DNA from: Collinsella sp.
GTDB taxonomy: Bacteria; Actinomycetota; Coriobacteriia; Coriobacteriales; Coriobacteriaceae
Length of the DNA: 36,076 nucleotides
Direction of reading: 5' to 3'
Assembly: GCA_019419505.1 (NCBI GenBank)
Contig: DXZS01000003.1
Coordinates: 1-36,076, forward strand
Below the pieces are notes generated by a model. That model did no database searches and was not told the DNA's origin. It was given only the letters and a program-made list of their open reading frames with translations. The translations under genes were made by a program, and so were the position numbers. Position 1 is the stretch's first letter; each line of letters starts with the position of its first letter. This document shows, piece by piece, positions 16,600 through 24,017 of the stretch.

Positions 16600-16830
16600 T
16601 GGTGCTCCCCATCATTATTCCTCCGAACGCGGCCGCATGTGCGGCGTCCGGGGGCTTCTGGATATGTATACGCATGCGCGGGCGGCACGCCGCTCGACGC
16701 CTACACCCCGTGCATGCGCAAAAAGCACCTGCATGGGGTCATCGACTGTATGGTCGAGGTTTGGATTTCACCTGTAACCTTTCTCTTGACCCTCATTAAC
16801 CGCAGTAACTATAGCATCAGCATCGCCCTG
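16600..16830 (-). promoter_or_regulatory. Structured 5' leader of the MgtE-like/NRAMP operon
   Basis: An extended -10, TGCTATAGT (TATAGT at 16813-16808), would start a leader of about 200 nt. It contains a long hairpin from 16740 to about 16704 (ACCCC-TGCA-GTGC against GCGC-TGCA-GGGGT with a T5 loop). Alternative pairings are possible: upstream GGGTCA with TGACCC, and CTCGAC with GTCGAG. A third hairpin (CCGGACGC / GCGTTCGG, one G-U) abuts GGAGGA. A ten-codon ORF (MMGSTIELSE) begins after that GGAGGA and its stop overlaps the start region of the MgtE-like gene. The conserved M-box motifs are not present. Confidence 0.45.
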
Positions 16831-16890
16831 CGGCATCGAATTTATGCGCTGCACATTGCAGGCATACCAAACGCTGACGCATCCGTGACA

Positions 16891-16930
16891 TAGCCATTGG
16901 GGACGTTCTTAAATGACTACCCAATAACTA
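16891..16930 (-). repeat. GGGGACGTTC repeat at the 3' end of the NodB-fold gene
   Basis: The 29-mer TAGCCATTGGGGACGTTC-TTAAATGACTA (16891-16919) differs at one base from the copies at 25307 and 28816. It continues into CCCAATAACTA, whose last three bases are the TAG stop of the minus-strand gene. The outer 8 bases form an inverted repeat around a 13-base loop. Confidence 0.85.
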
Positions 16931-18334
16931 CTCTGTGGTGTCGTTGTCCTCGGCAAGTTGGGGGAACACGGCGTCCTTGGGCATGGTGGCCTTCGTCAGC
17001 GAGGTGAGCTTTTTGCTCAGCGACGTGTCCGTCTTGACCAGGTCGCTGAGCGTCACGATCTTGTAGCCGTCGGCGGCAAGGCCGTCGATGATCTGCGGCA
17101 GTGCCTCAAGCGTCTGCTCGGCGCATTCGTCTCTATCGGTGAGCAGCACGATATTGCCCGGCGTCACCGAATCGAGCACCGTCGAGACCTGCTCGTCGGC
17201 ACCGTTGAGCAGCCAGTCGCCCGAGTCAATATTCCACGAGACCACGGCGGAGACCAGGTCCATCGCATCAATCCAGTTTTGCTCGTCAAAGGCAGCGTAG
17301 GGGGCACGCAGCAGCATCGTCTTCACGCCGGTCGCCGACTTAATCGCATCGGTGCCTTTCGCGATCTGCTCGCGTACCGCCTCACGGTCCTGACCCTTGA
17401 GCGAATCGTCGCTGTAGCTGTTGGATCCGATCTCGCACCCGGCATCGACAATCGCCTTGGCCGTGGCGGACGAGGCCTCGACCGCATCGCCCGACAGGAA
17501 GAACGTCGCGGTGACGCCTTTCTCCTTGAGCACCTGCAAGATCTGCTTGGTCGCGCCACTCGGGCCCTCGTCAAACGTCAGCGCAACGTACTTTTCGTTA
17601 CCCTTGGGCGCCACGCTGGCGCACGCAACGACGCAATCGGTAGCGGGCACAACCTCGCCGCGGTCCTGCGTCTTACCCGATTGCTCGCCGACCCACACCT
17701 CCGAGCGGCCCTGGACACCCCACGTCTGCACATACTCGATAGCGCCCGTGCCCTCGACCTTGAGCTTGGGCTCGATAACCGTAGCCTGAACCTCATGCTT
17801 CTCGTAGGTGTTACGGCCATCCTTGACCGTCACCTTCTCGCCACCCTCAAGTTCGCGGCTATCCCATTTGCCCTGTTTTATGCGCTTGCCGTCCACCTTA
17901 ACCGACAGCTTTTCGCCGCCATGGCGCTTGAGCACGCTGTCATCGACGGCCAGCAGGTCGCCTGCGTCGTAGGTGTCAGTCAACTCCTGGTCGTCGATAA
18001 GATTCTGCAGCGTAGAGCCCACGCGCACCGCGGTCTTTTGCCCGTTGAGTTCCACGTCCACGCTGCGGTTGACGTAGCCCACGACGGCAGCGATAAACAG
18101 CACAAGCGCACAACCCACGGCGATGAGCGCATAGGGCAGACGGGACGGTCGGCGCGGCGAGCGCCCGTTGCCGATGCGCGCACTGCGGTCGCTAAACCCG
18201 CGGCTATGGTTGAGGTACATCGCGCCGGGCTTACGGCGGCGACGGCGCTGACCGCTGGGCAGCTGCCCCAGGTCGCGGCGCGCCGTCGGACGCGCACCCG
18301 AACGCCCGTTTAAGTTGGATCCATTTTGGCGCAT
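16928..18334 (-). CDS. Membrane-anchored NodB-fold protein, probable pseudo-deacetylase
   Basis: A 468-aa protein with a basic cytosolic tail (1-66), one TM helix (about 67-87), an extracytoplasmic DUF348/G5-like region (90-190) and a polysaccharide-deacetylase domain (247-435). Motif 1 is TFDEGP (253-258; Asp to Glu). Motif 2 reads EIGSNSYSD (301-309), in which the two zinc-binding His of HxxxH are Asn305 and Asp309. RAPY (343-346) and DSGDW (370-374) are kept. The final LLHD motif is LLTD, losing another His. A Zn-dependent deacetylase is unlikely; it may bind sugar without catalysis or use another metal. The start follows GGGGGAGGG. Its TAG stop belongs to the dispersed repeat. Confidence 0.85.
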   Translation of the reverse strand: MRQNGSNLNGRSGARPTARRDLGQLPSGQRRRRRKPGAMYLNHSRGFSDRSARIGNGRSPRRPSRLPYALIAVGCALVLFIAAVVGYVNRSVDVELNGQKTAVRVGSTLQNLIDDQELTDTYDAGDLLAVDDSVLKRHGGEKLSVKVDGKRIKQGKWDSRELEGGEKVTVKDGRNTYEKHEVQATVIEPKLKVEGTGAIEYVQTWGVQGRSEVWVGEQSGKTQDRGEVVPATDCVVACASVAPKGNEKYVALTFDEGPSGATKQILQVLKEKGVTATFFLSGDAVEASSATAKAIVDAGCEIGSNSYSDDSLKGQDREAVREQIAKGTDAIKSATGVKTMLLRAPYAAFDEQNWIDAMDLVSAVVSWNIDSGDWLLNGADEQVSTVLDSVTPGNIVLLTDRDECAEQTLEALPQIIDGLAADGYKIVTLSDLVKTDTSLSKKLTSLTKATMPKDAVFPQLAEDNDTTE

Positions 18335-18355
18335 GTGCCCTCCCCCATAAACACA

Positions 18356-18385
18356 GCAAGCCGGAGCAACAGGTCTCCGGCTTGC
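18356..18385 (-). terminator. Hairpin after the PRC-barrel gene
   Basis: GCAAGCCGGAG / CTCCGGCTTGC, an 11-bp perfect stem with an 8-base loop, 21 bases past the PRC-barrel stop. No T-run follows beyond TGTGTTT. It separates this gene from the downstream NodB-fold gene. Confidence 0.6.
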
Positions 18386-18406
18386 CTCCCATCATTTGGT
18401 ACGTCG

Positions 18407-19162
18407 CTATTTTGTAGCTTTTGACGAGCCTCCGCTCGCCTTTTGGTATTCGTCCTTAAAGGCCTTGAACATGCCGCGCGTCTTGCCGAGCTGCTTGCCC
18501 AGTGCGCGGCTGCCCTTGTCCACGGCAACCGACCCCTTGTCGTCGAGCACCTTGGCGCCCTTTTTGACCTTATCGCCCACCACGACGCTGGCCTCGGCGG
18601 CCTTGGCAGCCGCACCGCCCGAATACCCGAGCGACTTGACCTCGTCCGAGACGACCATCGCGCCGTTCTCGTAGCCGCGCAGCATCGTCGGCGGCACCTG
18701 CGTGTCGCCCACCAGCACGCTCGAAGCGGCACCGGCGGTCACATAGAATGCCTGTACGATGCCCGAGCGTGGCTTGAACTCAACGTCCGAGCAGTAGCCC
18801 ACAACATCGCCCGATTCCGTGCGCACGTCCATGCCAACCCAGATGATGCAATCGTCCAGGTTGATATCGAGGCGCTTGGCCGCGGCGGCATCGTACGTGC
18901 CCTTGACGTCATCGACCGCAATGGCGCCCTCGTAGACACCAATGGCGTCTAGCGCTACGAATCGGTCGGGGCGCTCGATCATGCCCGCGATATCGGACTG
19001 GCGGACCATAAAGCCGACCACACGCGTACCGCCCGGGGTAAAGACCGGAAAGTGAATCTTTCCGAGCTTTTTAGGGCTGCGCGGCGTGCCGTCCTTTTTG
19101 GTGCGCTTGTCCTCGGTAGGCTTGCGATAGATCTTGGCGCCGACAAAATCCCCGGCGCGCAT
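18407..19162 (-). CDS. PRC-barrel domain protein
   Basis: A 251-aa soluble protein. Two PRC-barrel-like segments can be seen: one containing GKIHFPVFTPGGTRVVGFMV (about 34-53), and one containing GDVVGYCSDVEF (about 118-129). The tail is basic and Lys/Ala/Gly-rich. PRC barrels bind RNA, proteins or membranes-associated partners; no specific role follows. Its ATG overlaps the TAA of the YtxH gene by one base (TAATG), so the two are translationally coupled. The absence of its own strong ribosome site supports coupling. Confidence 0.75.
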   Translation of the reverse strand: MRAGDFVGAKIYRKPTEDKRTKKDGTPRSPKKLGKIHFPVFTPGGTRVVGFMVRQSDIAGMIERPDRFVALDAIGVYEGAIAVDDVKGTYDAAAAKRLDINLDDCIIWVGMDVRTESGDVVGYCSDVEFKPRSGIVQAFYVTAGAASSVLVGDTQVPPTMLRGYENGAMVVSDEVKSLGYSGGAAAKAAEASVVVGDKVKKGAKVLDDKGSVAVDKGSRALGKQLGKTRGMFKAFKDEYQKASGGSSKATK

Positions 19163-19551
19163 TATGCCTCGGTCGAGGGCTCCGCAGCCTCGGTATCGGC
19201 CTCGACGGCGTTCTCGACCACGACGTCGGCGGCGGGCGTCACGTTGCCACCCGAGATGGCATCGTTGAGCTGCTCGCGCAGCTGGTCCATGCGCTCGCGG
19301 GCCAGATCGACCTTGGCGCGCAGGTCATCGGTCTTGGCGTCGACCATCGGGCCAAAGTCATTCACCGCAGCACGGGCCTCCTCGGCGCTGTGCTCGTAGG
19401 TGTCGCGCATATTGTCCCAAGCGTCGTTGGCGATATCGGCAGCCATGGCGCGGGTCTCGGCGCCCGAGCGCGGGGCCAGAGCAACGCCGACAATAGCGCC
19501 GGCAGCGGCACCAAAAAGTGCGCCGGAGACAAAGCTGAAAGTCTTACCCAT
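19162..19551 (-). CDS. YtxH-type protein
   Basis: A 129-aa protein with a glycine/alanine-rich N-terminal membrane segment (FSFVSGALFGAAAGAIVGVALAP) followed by SGAETR and a long helical, acidic tail, as in the YtxH family, found in stress and envelope contexts. The frame is open upstream to 19623, but the ATG at 19551 follows AGGAGAGGA and begins the conserved segment, so it is chosen. A perfect TATAAT lies upstream. It is co-transcribed with the PRC-barrel gene, suggesting the two products act together at the membrane. Confidence 0.8.
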   Translation of the reverse strand: MGKTFSFVSGALFGAAAGAIVGVALAPRSGAETRAMAADIANDAWDNMRDTYEHSAEEARAAVNDFGPMVDAKTDDLRAKVDLARERMDQLREQLNDAISGGNVTPAADVVVENAVEADTEAAEPSTEA

Positions 19552-19602
19552 GATCATTCCTCTCCTGCGGGCACGTCGGTGCCCACCGTTTGAATGCTGT
19601 CC

Positions 19603-19608
19603 ATTATA
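19603..19608 (-). promoter_or_regulatory. -10 element of the YtxH/PRC operon
   Basis: A perfect TATAAT (minus strand 19608-19603) lies 52 bases upstream of the YtxH ATG. No good -35 is seen at 16-18 bp. A small hairpin GGCAC-N4-GTGCC (19571-19584) lies in the short leader. Confidence 0.45.
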
Positions 19609-19687
19609 CCCGCAGCGCATCACTTGCCGCTCCGCTCATCTGCGTACGGCAAAGGCGCAGGTACGTGATGGTGATAAACGCGTAGAC

Positions 19688-20509
19688 CTACTCCTGAGGC
19701 ATAGCCGGCATGGTCACCGTGGCACCCGGGTCCTCGCCGGCGCCGTCCACGAGCGGCAGACCGCCCTCATGCGCAGGTCCTGCCGGAACCGTCGCCGCAC
19801 CGCCAAAGACGGCAGCGGAGGCCTCGTGGTTCTCGGCAACCGCGCCCTCGGTATCAATCGCCACCTGGGGCTCGTCGTCAAAGTTGGGGACGCCCTGGGG
19901 CTCGGCGGGAACGGGCTCGGCGGTCGCATCGGCAACGGGCTCGGCGTCGACCGGCACATCGCCCTCGTCCTCGGCAGCATCTTCGCCGTTCGCAGCAGCG
20001 ACGGCCTCGTGAGGATCCTTGCCCTCGGCCTCGGCGCGCATGCCCAGCACCAGGTTGCGCAGGCCCGTGACCGTGCCTTCCACGTCAGGGGCAGGCTGGT
20101 CGGCGTGCAGGTACGCCCAGTCCATCATAAAGGTGGCCGACGACAGCGCACCGATGGCCAGTGCGTCGTCGGGACACGAAAGCTCAACCTCAAAGACGCG
20201 CTCGTCGTGCTCGCTTACGCGCGTGCGGCCGCACGAGATGCTGCCGGCAAGCCCGGTCTCGTTCATGAGCTCGACCGTCACATGCTCAAGCAGATGGCAA
20301 AGCTCGGTCTGACCCATGCAGTCCTGGAACTCGCGGCCGGAATCGCCCAGGCACAGGTGCTTGGCAATCGCCGGCACCAGGTAGTACACGCGCGCCGTGG
20401 CCTCGATATCCTCCGAGGTCATGAGCGGCATGCCGGGGTTCACCAGCACATGCGCGCAGATCTTGTCCTCACTGACGGTGACCTTAAGGATGTTGAACAG
20501 GCCTGCCAT
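19688..20509 (-). CDS. Stand-alone cyanophycin-synthetase N-domain-like protein
   Basis: A 273-aa soluble protein. Residues 1-135 resemble the N-terminal domain of cyanophycin synthetase: HLLEHVTVEL (72-81) and CGRTR (93-97), followed by a FEVELSCPDDALAIGA stretch, line up with that domain's HIIEHVALEL and GFGRTR segments. The catalytic ATP-grasp and Mur-ligase-like domains are absent. The tail (about 155-273) is a low-complexity Ala/Pro/Glu region. The start follows GGGGAGAG. It lies 24 bp after the CNNM/CorC gene and is presumably co-transcribed. No cyanophycin synthetase or cyanophycinase gene is visible. Function unknown; the domain assignment is by eye. Confidence 0.65.
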   Translation of the reverse strand: MAGLFNILKVTVSEDKICAHVLVNPGMPLMTSEDIEATARVYYLVPAIAKHLCLGDSGREFQDCMGQTELCHLLEHVTVELMNETGLAGSISCGRTRVSEHDERVFEVELSCPDDALAIGALSSATFMMDWAYLHADQPAPDVEGTVTGLRNLVLGMRAEAEGKDPHEAVAAANGEDAAEDEGDVPVDAEPVADATAEPVPAEPQGVPNFDDEPQVAIDTEGAVAENHEASAAVFGGAATVPAGPAHEGGLPLVDGAGEDPGATVTMPAMPQE

Positions 20510-20533
20510 AACTCTCCCCTACTCTTCCTTGTC

Positions 20534-21907
20534 CTACTCGTCGCCGTCGTGCGGATTCGCGGAACCCGCACCCGACGACGTCGGCTCATCTGCCGAGGAC
20601 TCGGAATCCTTCTTATCGGTTTCGGCCGGAGCGATCACGCGAATGAGCGAGATGCGCTGGCCACGCATCGACTGCACCTTGAACTTGTACCCCGCGACCT
20701 CAAACACCTCTCCGATGTCGGGCACCGAGTCACAAAGCTCCAAGATCCAGCCGGCGATGGTCTCATAATCATCGCTTTCCTCGAGCGGCCAACCAAGCTC
20801 AATCGCGTCATCGCACGAAAAACGCCCATCAACGAGCCACTCGCGACGCGAAAGGCGCGTGAGATACTTGTTGTCGGGGTCGAACTCGTCCTCGATCTCG
20901 CCGACGATCTCCTCGACGATGTCCTCGATGGTGATGATGCCGGCCGTGCCGCCGTACTCGTCCACGACCACCACGATCTGGTCGTGCGAGGTCTGCATCT
21001 CGGACAGCAGCGGCAGGATGTCCTTGGTGTCGGGCACAAAGGTGGCGTCGCGCAAAAAGCCGGCGATGGGCTGGTCGCCCTTGCCGTCGAGCGAGGGTTG
21101 GATCAGGTCCTTGATGTGCGCGATGCCCGCGACGTTGTCGGGATCCTCGTGATACACCGGGATGCGGCTGAAGCCGGTCTGGCGCATGGTGGACAGCACG
21201 TCGGCGACCGTCTCATCGTCCTCGCACATGGTGGTGTCCACGCGCGGCACCATGACCTCGCGGGCAACGGTGTCGCCCAGGTCAAAGATCTCGTGGATCA
21301 TGCGCTTTTCCTCGTCGAGCAGGTCGTCCTGCTCCGAGACCATGTACTTGATCTCTTCCTCCGAGACGTTCTGGCGGTCGTCGGCGCTCTTGATGCGCAG
21401 GATGCGGGCCAGACCATCGGAGCAAGCGCCAGTCAGCCACACGAGCGGACGAGCAATCTTCTGGAACACGGAAAGCGGCCCCACGACCTGCTTGGACACG
21501 CCCTCGGCATTGGACAGGCCGATGCGCTTGGGCACAAGCTCGCCAATCACGATGGACACGAAGGCGACCGCGACGGTGATGATGACCGGCGCCAGGCCAC
21601 GCGCGATGGCGGAGAGCGGCGCGATGCCAAAACTCATGAGCCACGTGGCGAGCGGGTCAGACAGGCTCGTCGAGGCGACGGCGGACGAGGCGAAGCCCAC
21701 GAGTGTGATGGCGACCTGGATGGTGGCGAGCAGCTGGTCGGAGTCGGCAGCCAGCTTAATGGCACGCTCGGCGCGCCTGTCGCCTTCCTCGGCCTCGTGC
21801 TCCAGCACGGCGCGCTTGGCCGTGGTGAGCGCCATCTCGGACATAGAGAAGTAGCCGTTGATGAGGGTCAAAACGAGGGTGGTGAAAAGGGAGATGGTTA
21901 TGTCCAT
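20534..21907 (-). CDS. CNNM/CorC-type membrane protein (DUF21, CBS pair, CorC_HlyC)
   Basis: A 457-aa protein. A DUF21 domain with three to four TM helices (1 to about 190) includes the ELVPKRIGLSNAEG loop. A CBS pair follows (about 205-335; REVMVPRVDTTM, VVVDEYGGTAGIITIEDIVEEIVGEI). A CorC_HlyC domain closes the conserved part (about 345-430), and the tail is disordered. Bacterial CNNM/CorC proteins export Mg2+ or Na+ or support Mg2+ balance; the older hemolysin name is misleading. The start at ATG 21907 has a weak ribosome site. Upstream is the PAQR-type gene, downstream the cyanophycin-N-like gene. One of four cation-related genes in this window. Confidence 0.9.
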   Translation of the reverse strand: MDITISLFTTLVLTLINGYFSMSEMALTTAKRAVLEHEAEEGDRRAERAIKLAADSDQLLATIQVAITLVGFASSAVASTSLSDPLATWLMSFGIAPLSAIARGLAPVIITVAVAFVSIVIGELVPKRIGLSNAEGVSKQVVGPLSVFQKIARPLVWLTGACSDGLARILRIKSADDRQNVSEEEIKYMVSEQDDLLDEEKRMIHEIFDLGDTVAREVMVPRVDTTMCEDDETVADVLSTMRQTGFSRIPVYHEDPDNVAGIAHIKDLIQPSLDGKGDQPIAGFLRDATFVPDTKDILPLLSEMQTSHDQIVVVVDEYGGTAGIITIEDIVEEIVGEIEDEFDPDNKYLTRLSRREWLVDGRFSCDDAIELGWPLEESDDYETIAGWILELCDSVPDIGEVFEVAGYKFKVQSMRGQRISLIRVIAPAETDKKDSESSADEPTSSGAGSANPHDGDE

Positions 21908-22017
21908 CGGGAGTTTCTCGAACCTCCAAGATTCGGGACGTCAGGTTAAAACGTTGGTGGCGGATACGGCAATTGCGCTGTCGCCCAAACGGGGACGCGG
22001 GCGAGCAGGCGTGGTCG

Positions 22018-22701
22018 CTAGATTACGAAGAGAATCACCGCCATGAACTGGAAGATGCTGCCAGCGAGCACCCACAGGTGAAACACGCTGTGCAGATAGC
22101 GCACGTTTTTGGCGATATAGAACGGCACGCCCACGGTGTAGCACACGCCGCCAATGGCGAGCAGGGCAAGCGCCACGGGGTTGAGCAGAGACACGAGCTC
22201 GGGCAGCTTAAAGACAACGAGCCAGCCCATCAGCAGGTAGACCAGGCCGCTTACCCAGTGCGGTTGACGCTCGCGCATAAAGCACTCGAGAGCGATGCCG
22301 ATAATGGCGATGACCCATACGGCAAAGAACAGCACAGCGCCGCCGTCGTTTGCGAGCGTGATGAGGCAAAACGGCGTATAGCTGCCGGCTATGAGCAGGT
22401 AGATGCAGCTGTGGTCGATGATGCGAAACACGCGCTTGGCGCGCGCGGGCTGAATCGCGTGGTAGAGCGTGGAGGCTAGGTATTCGAGGATAATGCTGAC
22501 GCCATAGACAATTGCCGCGGCCATGTGGGCCGGGCCTCCGCCGCGCAGGGCAGCGAATACGATCAGGAGCACCAGGCCCGCGATACCCAGCAGGCAGCCG
22601 ACACCATGGGTGACGGAGTTCATGATCTCCTCGCCCACCGTGTAGTGTGGAACGGCCGCGGTCTTGGGTCGCGGCTTAGAACTGTCGCTCGAATCGGACA
22701 T
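22018..22701 (-). CDS. Hemolysin III / PAQR-family membrane protein
   Basis: A 227-aa protein with seven TM helices. The family's metal site can be seen as SxxxH (STLYH) in the second TM region and HxxxH (HSVFH) near the C-terminus, with RIIDHSCIYLLIAGSYTP between. Members of the TrhA/YqfA group are implicated in membrane-lipid homeostasis; haemolytic activity is not established for most. The frame opens with a TTG six codons upstream, but the GGAGGA there serves the ATG at 22701 (10-base spacing). An extended -10 lies upstream. It probably leads the CNNM gene. Confidence 0.88.
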   Translation of the reverse strand: MSDSSDSSKPRPKTAAVPHYTVGEEIMNSVTHGVGCLLGIAGLVLLIVFAALRGGGPAHMAAAIVYGVSIILEYLASTLYHAIQPARAKRVFRIIDHSCIYLLIAGSYTPFCLITLANDGGAVLFFAVWVIAIIGIALECFMRERQPHWVSGLVYLLMGWLVVFKLPELVSLLNPVALALLAIGGVCYTVGVPFYIAKNVRYLHSVFHLWVLAGSIFQFMAVILFVI

Positions 22702-22736
22702 GCCGGTTACATCCTCCAACGTAAAGAGTTCTCAAC

Positions 22737-22742
22737 ACTATA
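22737..22742 (-). promoter_or_regulatory. Extended -10 of the PAQR gene
   Basis: On the minus strand TGATATAGT (TATAGT at 22742-22737) is an extended -10, 36 bases upstream of the ATG. No good -35 is seen. Confidence 0.4.
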
Positions 22743-22809
22743 TCAAAGCGTCTAGGTACGTGCGAAATTTGCACCATACGTGACTCCTTGTTTACCCATT
22801 CTTTGCCTG

Positions 22810-22838
22810 TTGACGCATCAACGGCGAACGTCCATAAT
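22810..22838 (+). promoter_or_regulatory. Promoter of the alpha/beta hydrolase gene
   Basis: TTGACG (22810-22815), then exactly 17 bp, then CATAAT (22833-22838): five of six matches in each hexamer. It starts a leader of about 43 nt that contains GATGT-ATTA-ACATC (22857-22870) just before the AGGAG ribosome site. Confidence 0.65.
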
Positions 22839-22887
22839 GCGCTTGCATTAAATGTTGATGTATTAACATCTTATAGGAGAATACCGC

Positions 22888-23853
22888 ATGGCTCAAAACG
22901 CACGTTCCCATCGAAAGCTCAAGATAGCCGGCATCGTTGCACTGGTGGTTGTCGTTGCGCTGCTCGGATTTGCCGGCATCTTTCTGTTTGACTTCGCGCT
23001 GAATCCCCGCGCGCCATACACCATGAAGATGATGCAGGATAGCAAGAACGACAAAGAAGGTGAGCAGCCAGATGCCGAGGATACCGAGGCGCGGGCATGG
23101 TTTAAAGAGAACCGCGAGAGCAGGAGCCTCACCGCGGACGACGGGACCGAGCTTGCCGCCTGGTATTTTGCTGCGTCGGAGAGCACACACGACTACGCCG
23201 TCTGCCTGCATGGATATACCAACGAGCCCATCGGTATGGCCCGATACGCCAAACGCCTCCACGACCGCGGCATGAACGTACTCGCACCCGCCGCCCGCGC
23301 CCACGAGCGCTCCGGCGGCGACTATATCGGCATGGGATGGCCCGAGCGCCTCGACATCGTCGCATGGATTGGGCGGATCGTTCAGGCTGACCCCGAGGCG
23401 CGCATCCTGGTCTTTGGCGAGTCGATGGGCGCGGCAACCGCCATGAACGTCGCGGGGGAATCTCTGCCCGCAAACGTGAAATGCATTATCGAGGACTGCG
23501 GTTATACGAGTGTTTGGGACGAGTTTTCCCTGCAGCTCAAGGACGTGTTCGGCCTGCCCAGCTTTCCCTTGCTCGATGTAGCAAACTTGGTGTGCAACGT
23601 GCGTGCGGGCTACGACTTTCATAAGGCGAGCAGTGTGGAGCAACTCAAACACGCGACGGTTCCCATGCTGTTTATCCACGGCGACCAGGACACCTTTGTA
23701 CCGTACAGCATGCTCGACCAAAACTACGACGCGTGCGCCAGCAAAGTCAAACAAAAGCTCACCATCCATGGCGCCACCCACGCCAAGAGTGCGCAGGTCG
23801 ACCCCGAACTCTACTGGGACACGGTCGACAACTTCCTCGACAAGAATTTTTAG
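22888..23853 (+). CDS. Membrane-anchored alpha/beta hydrolase
   Basis: A 321-aa protein with an N-terminal TM anchor (about 12-34) and an extracytoplasmic alpha/beta-hydrolase fold. HGYTN (108-112) supplies the oxyanion region. The nucleophile is S179 in GESMG, the acid D268 in HGDQDTFVP, and the base H298 in GATHAKS. It resembles the Bem46/YqkD-like hydrolases; substrate unknown, possibly an ester or small peptide in the envelope. The start follows AGGAG. It is a single-gene unit with its own promoter and a bidirectional terminator. Confidence 0.88.
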   Translation: MAQNARSHRKLKIAGIVALVVVVALLGFAGIFLFDFALNPRAPYTMKMMQDSKNDKEGEQPDAEDTEARAWFKENRESRSLTADDGTELAAWYFAASESTHDYAVCLHGYTNEPIGMARYAKRLHDRGMNVLAPAARAHERSGGDYIGMGWPERLDIVAWIGRIVQADPEARILVFGESMGAATAMNVAGESLPANVKCIIEDCGYTSVWDEFSLQLKDVFGLPSFPLLDVANLVCNVRAGYDFHKASSVEQLKHATVPMLFIHGDQDTFVPYSMLDQNYDACASKVKQKLTIHGATHAKSAQVDPELYWDTVDNFLDKNF

Positions 23854-23931
23854 GCAAAAAGCAACGTCTGGGGTTTTGTTGCCAAAAAACGGTTTGTGGT
23901 CGGCGGTATTTGATTTTTCACCGCACTTCTG

Positions 23932-23970
23932 AAAAGCCGCCCGCAAGCGTTGTGCTCGTGGGCGGCTTTT
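23932..23970 (+). terminator. Bidirectional intrinsic terminator
   Basis: AAAAGCCGCCC / GGGCGGCTTTT, an 11-bp perfect stem with a 17-base loop, ends in TTTT on both strands. It serves the hydrolase gene (plus) and the DUF362 gene (minus), which converge here. Confidence 0.85.
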
Positions 23971-24017
23971 GCTCAACTTACGCTACAAAGGCGCTTATTT
24001 TGTCCAATAGCTAGGCG

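Noticed and set aside
16600..16830. M-box (ykoK) Mg2+ riboswitch
   Set aside because: The conserved AGGTGAGGCTCC and GCTGCTGCCC segments are not found; only the gene context fits.
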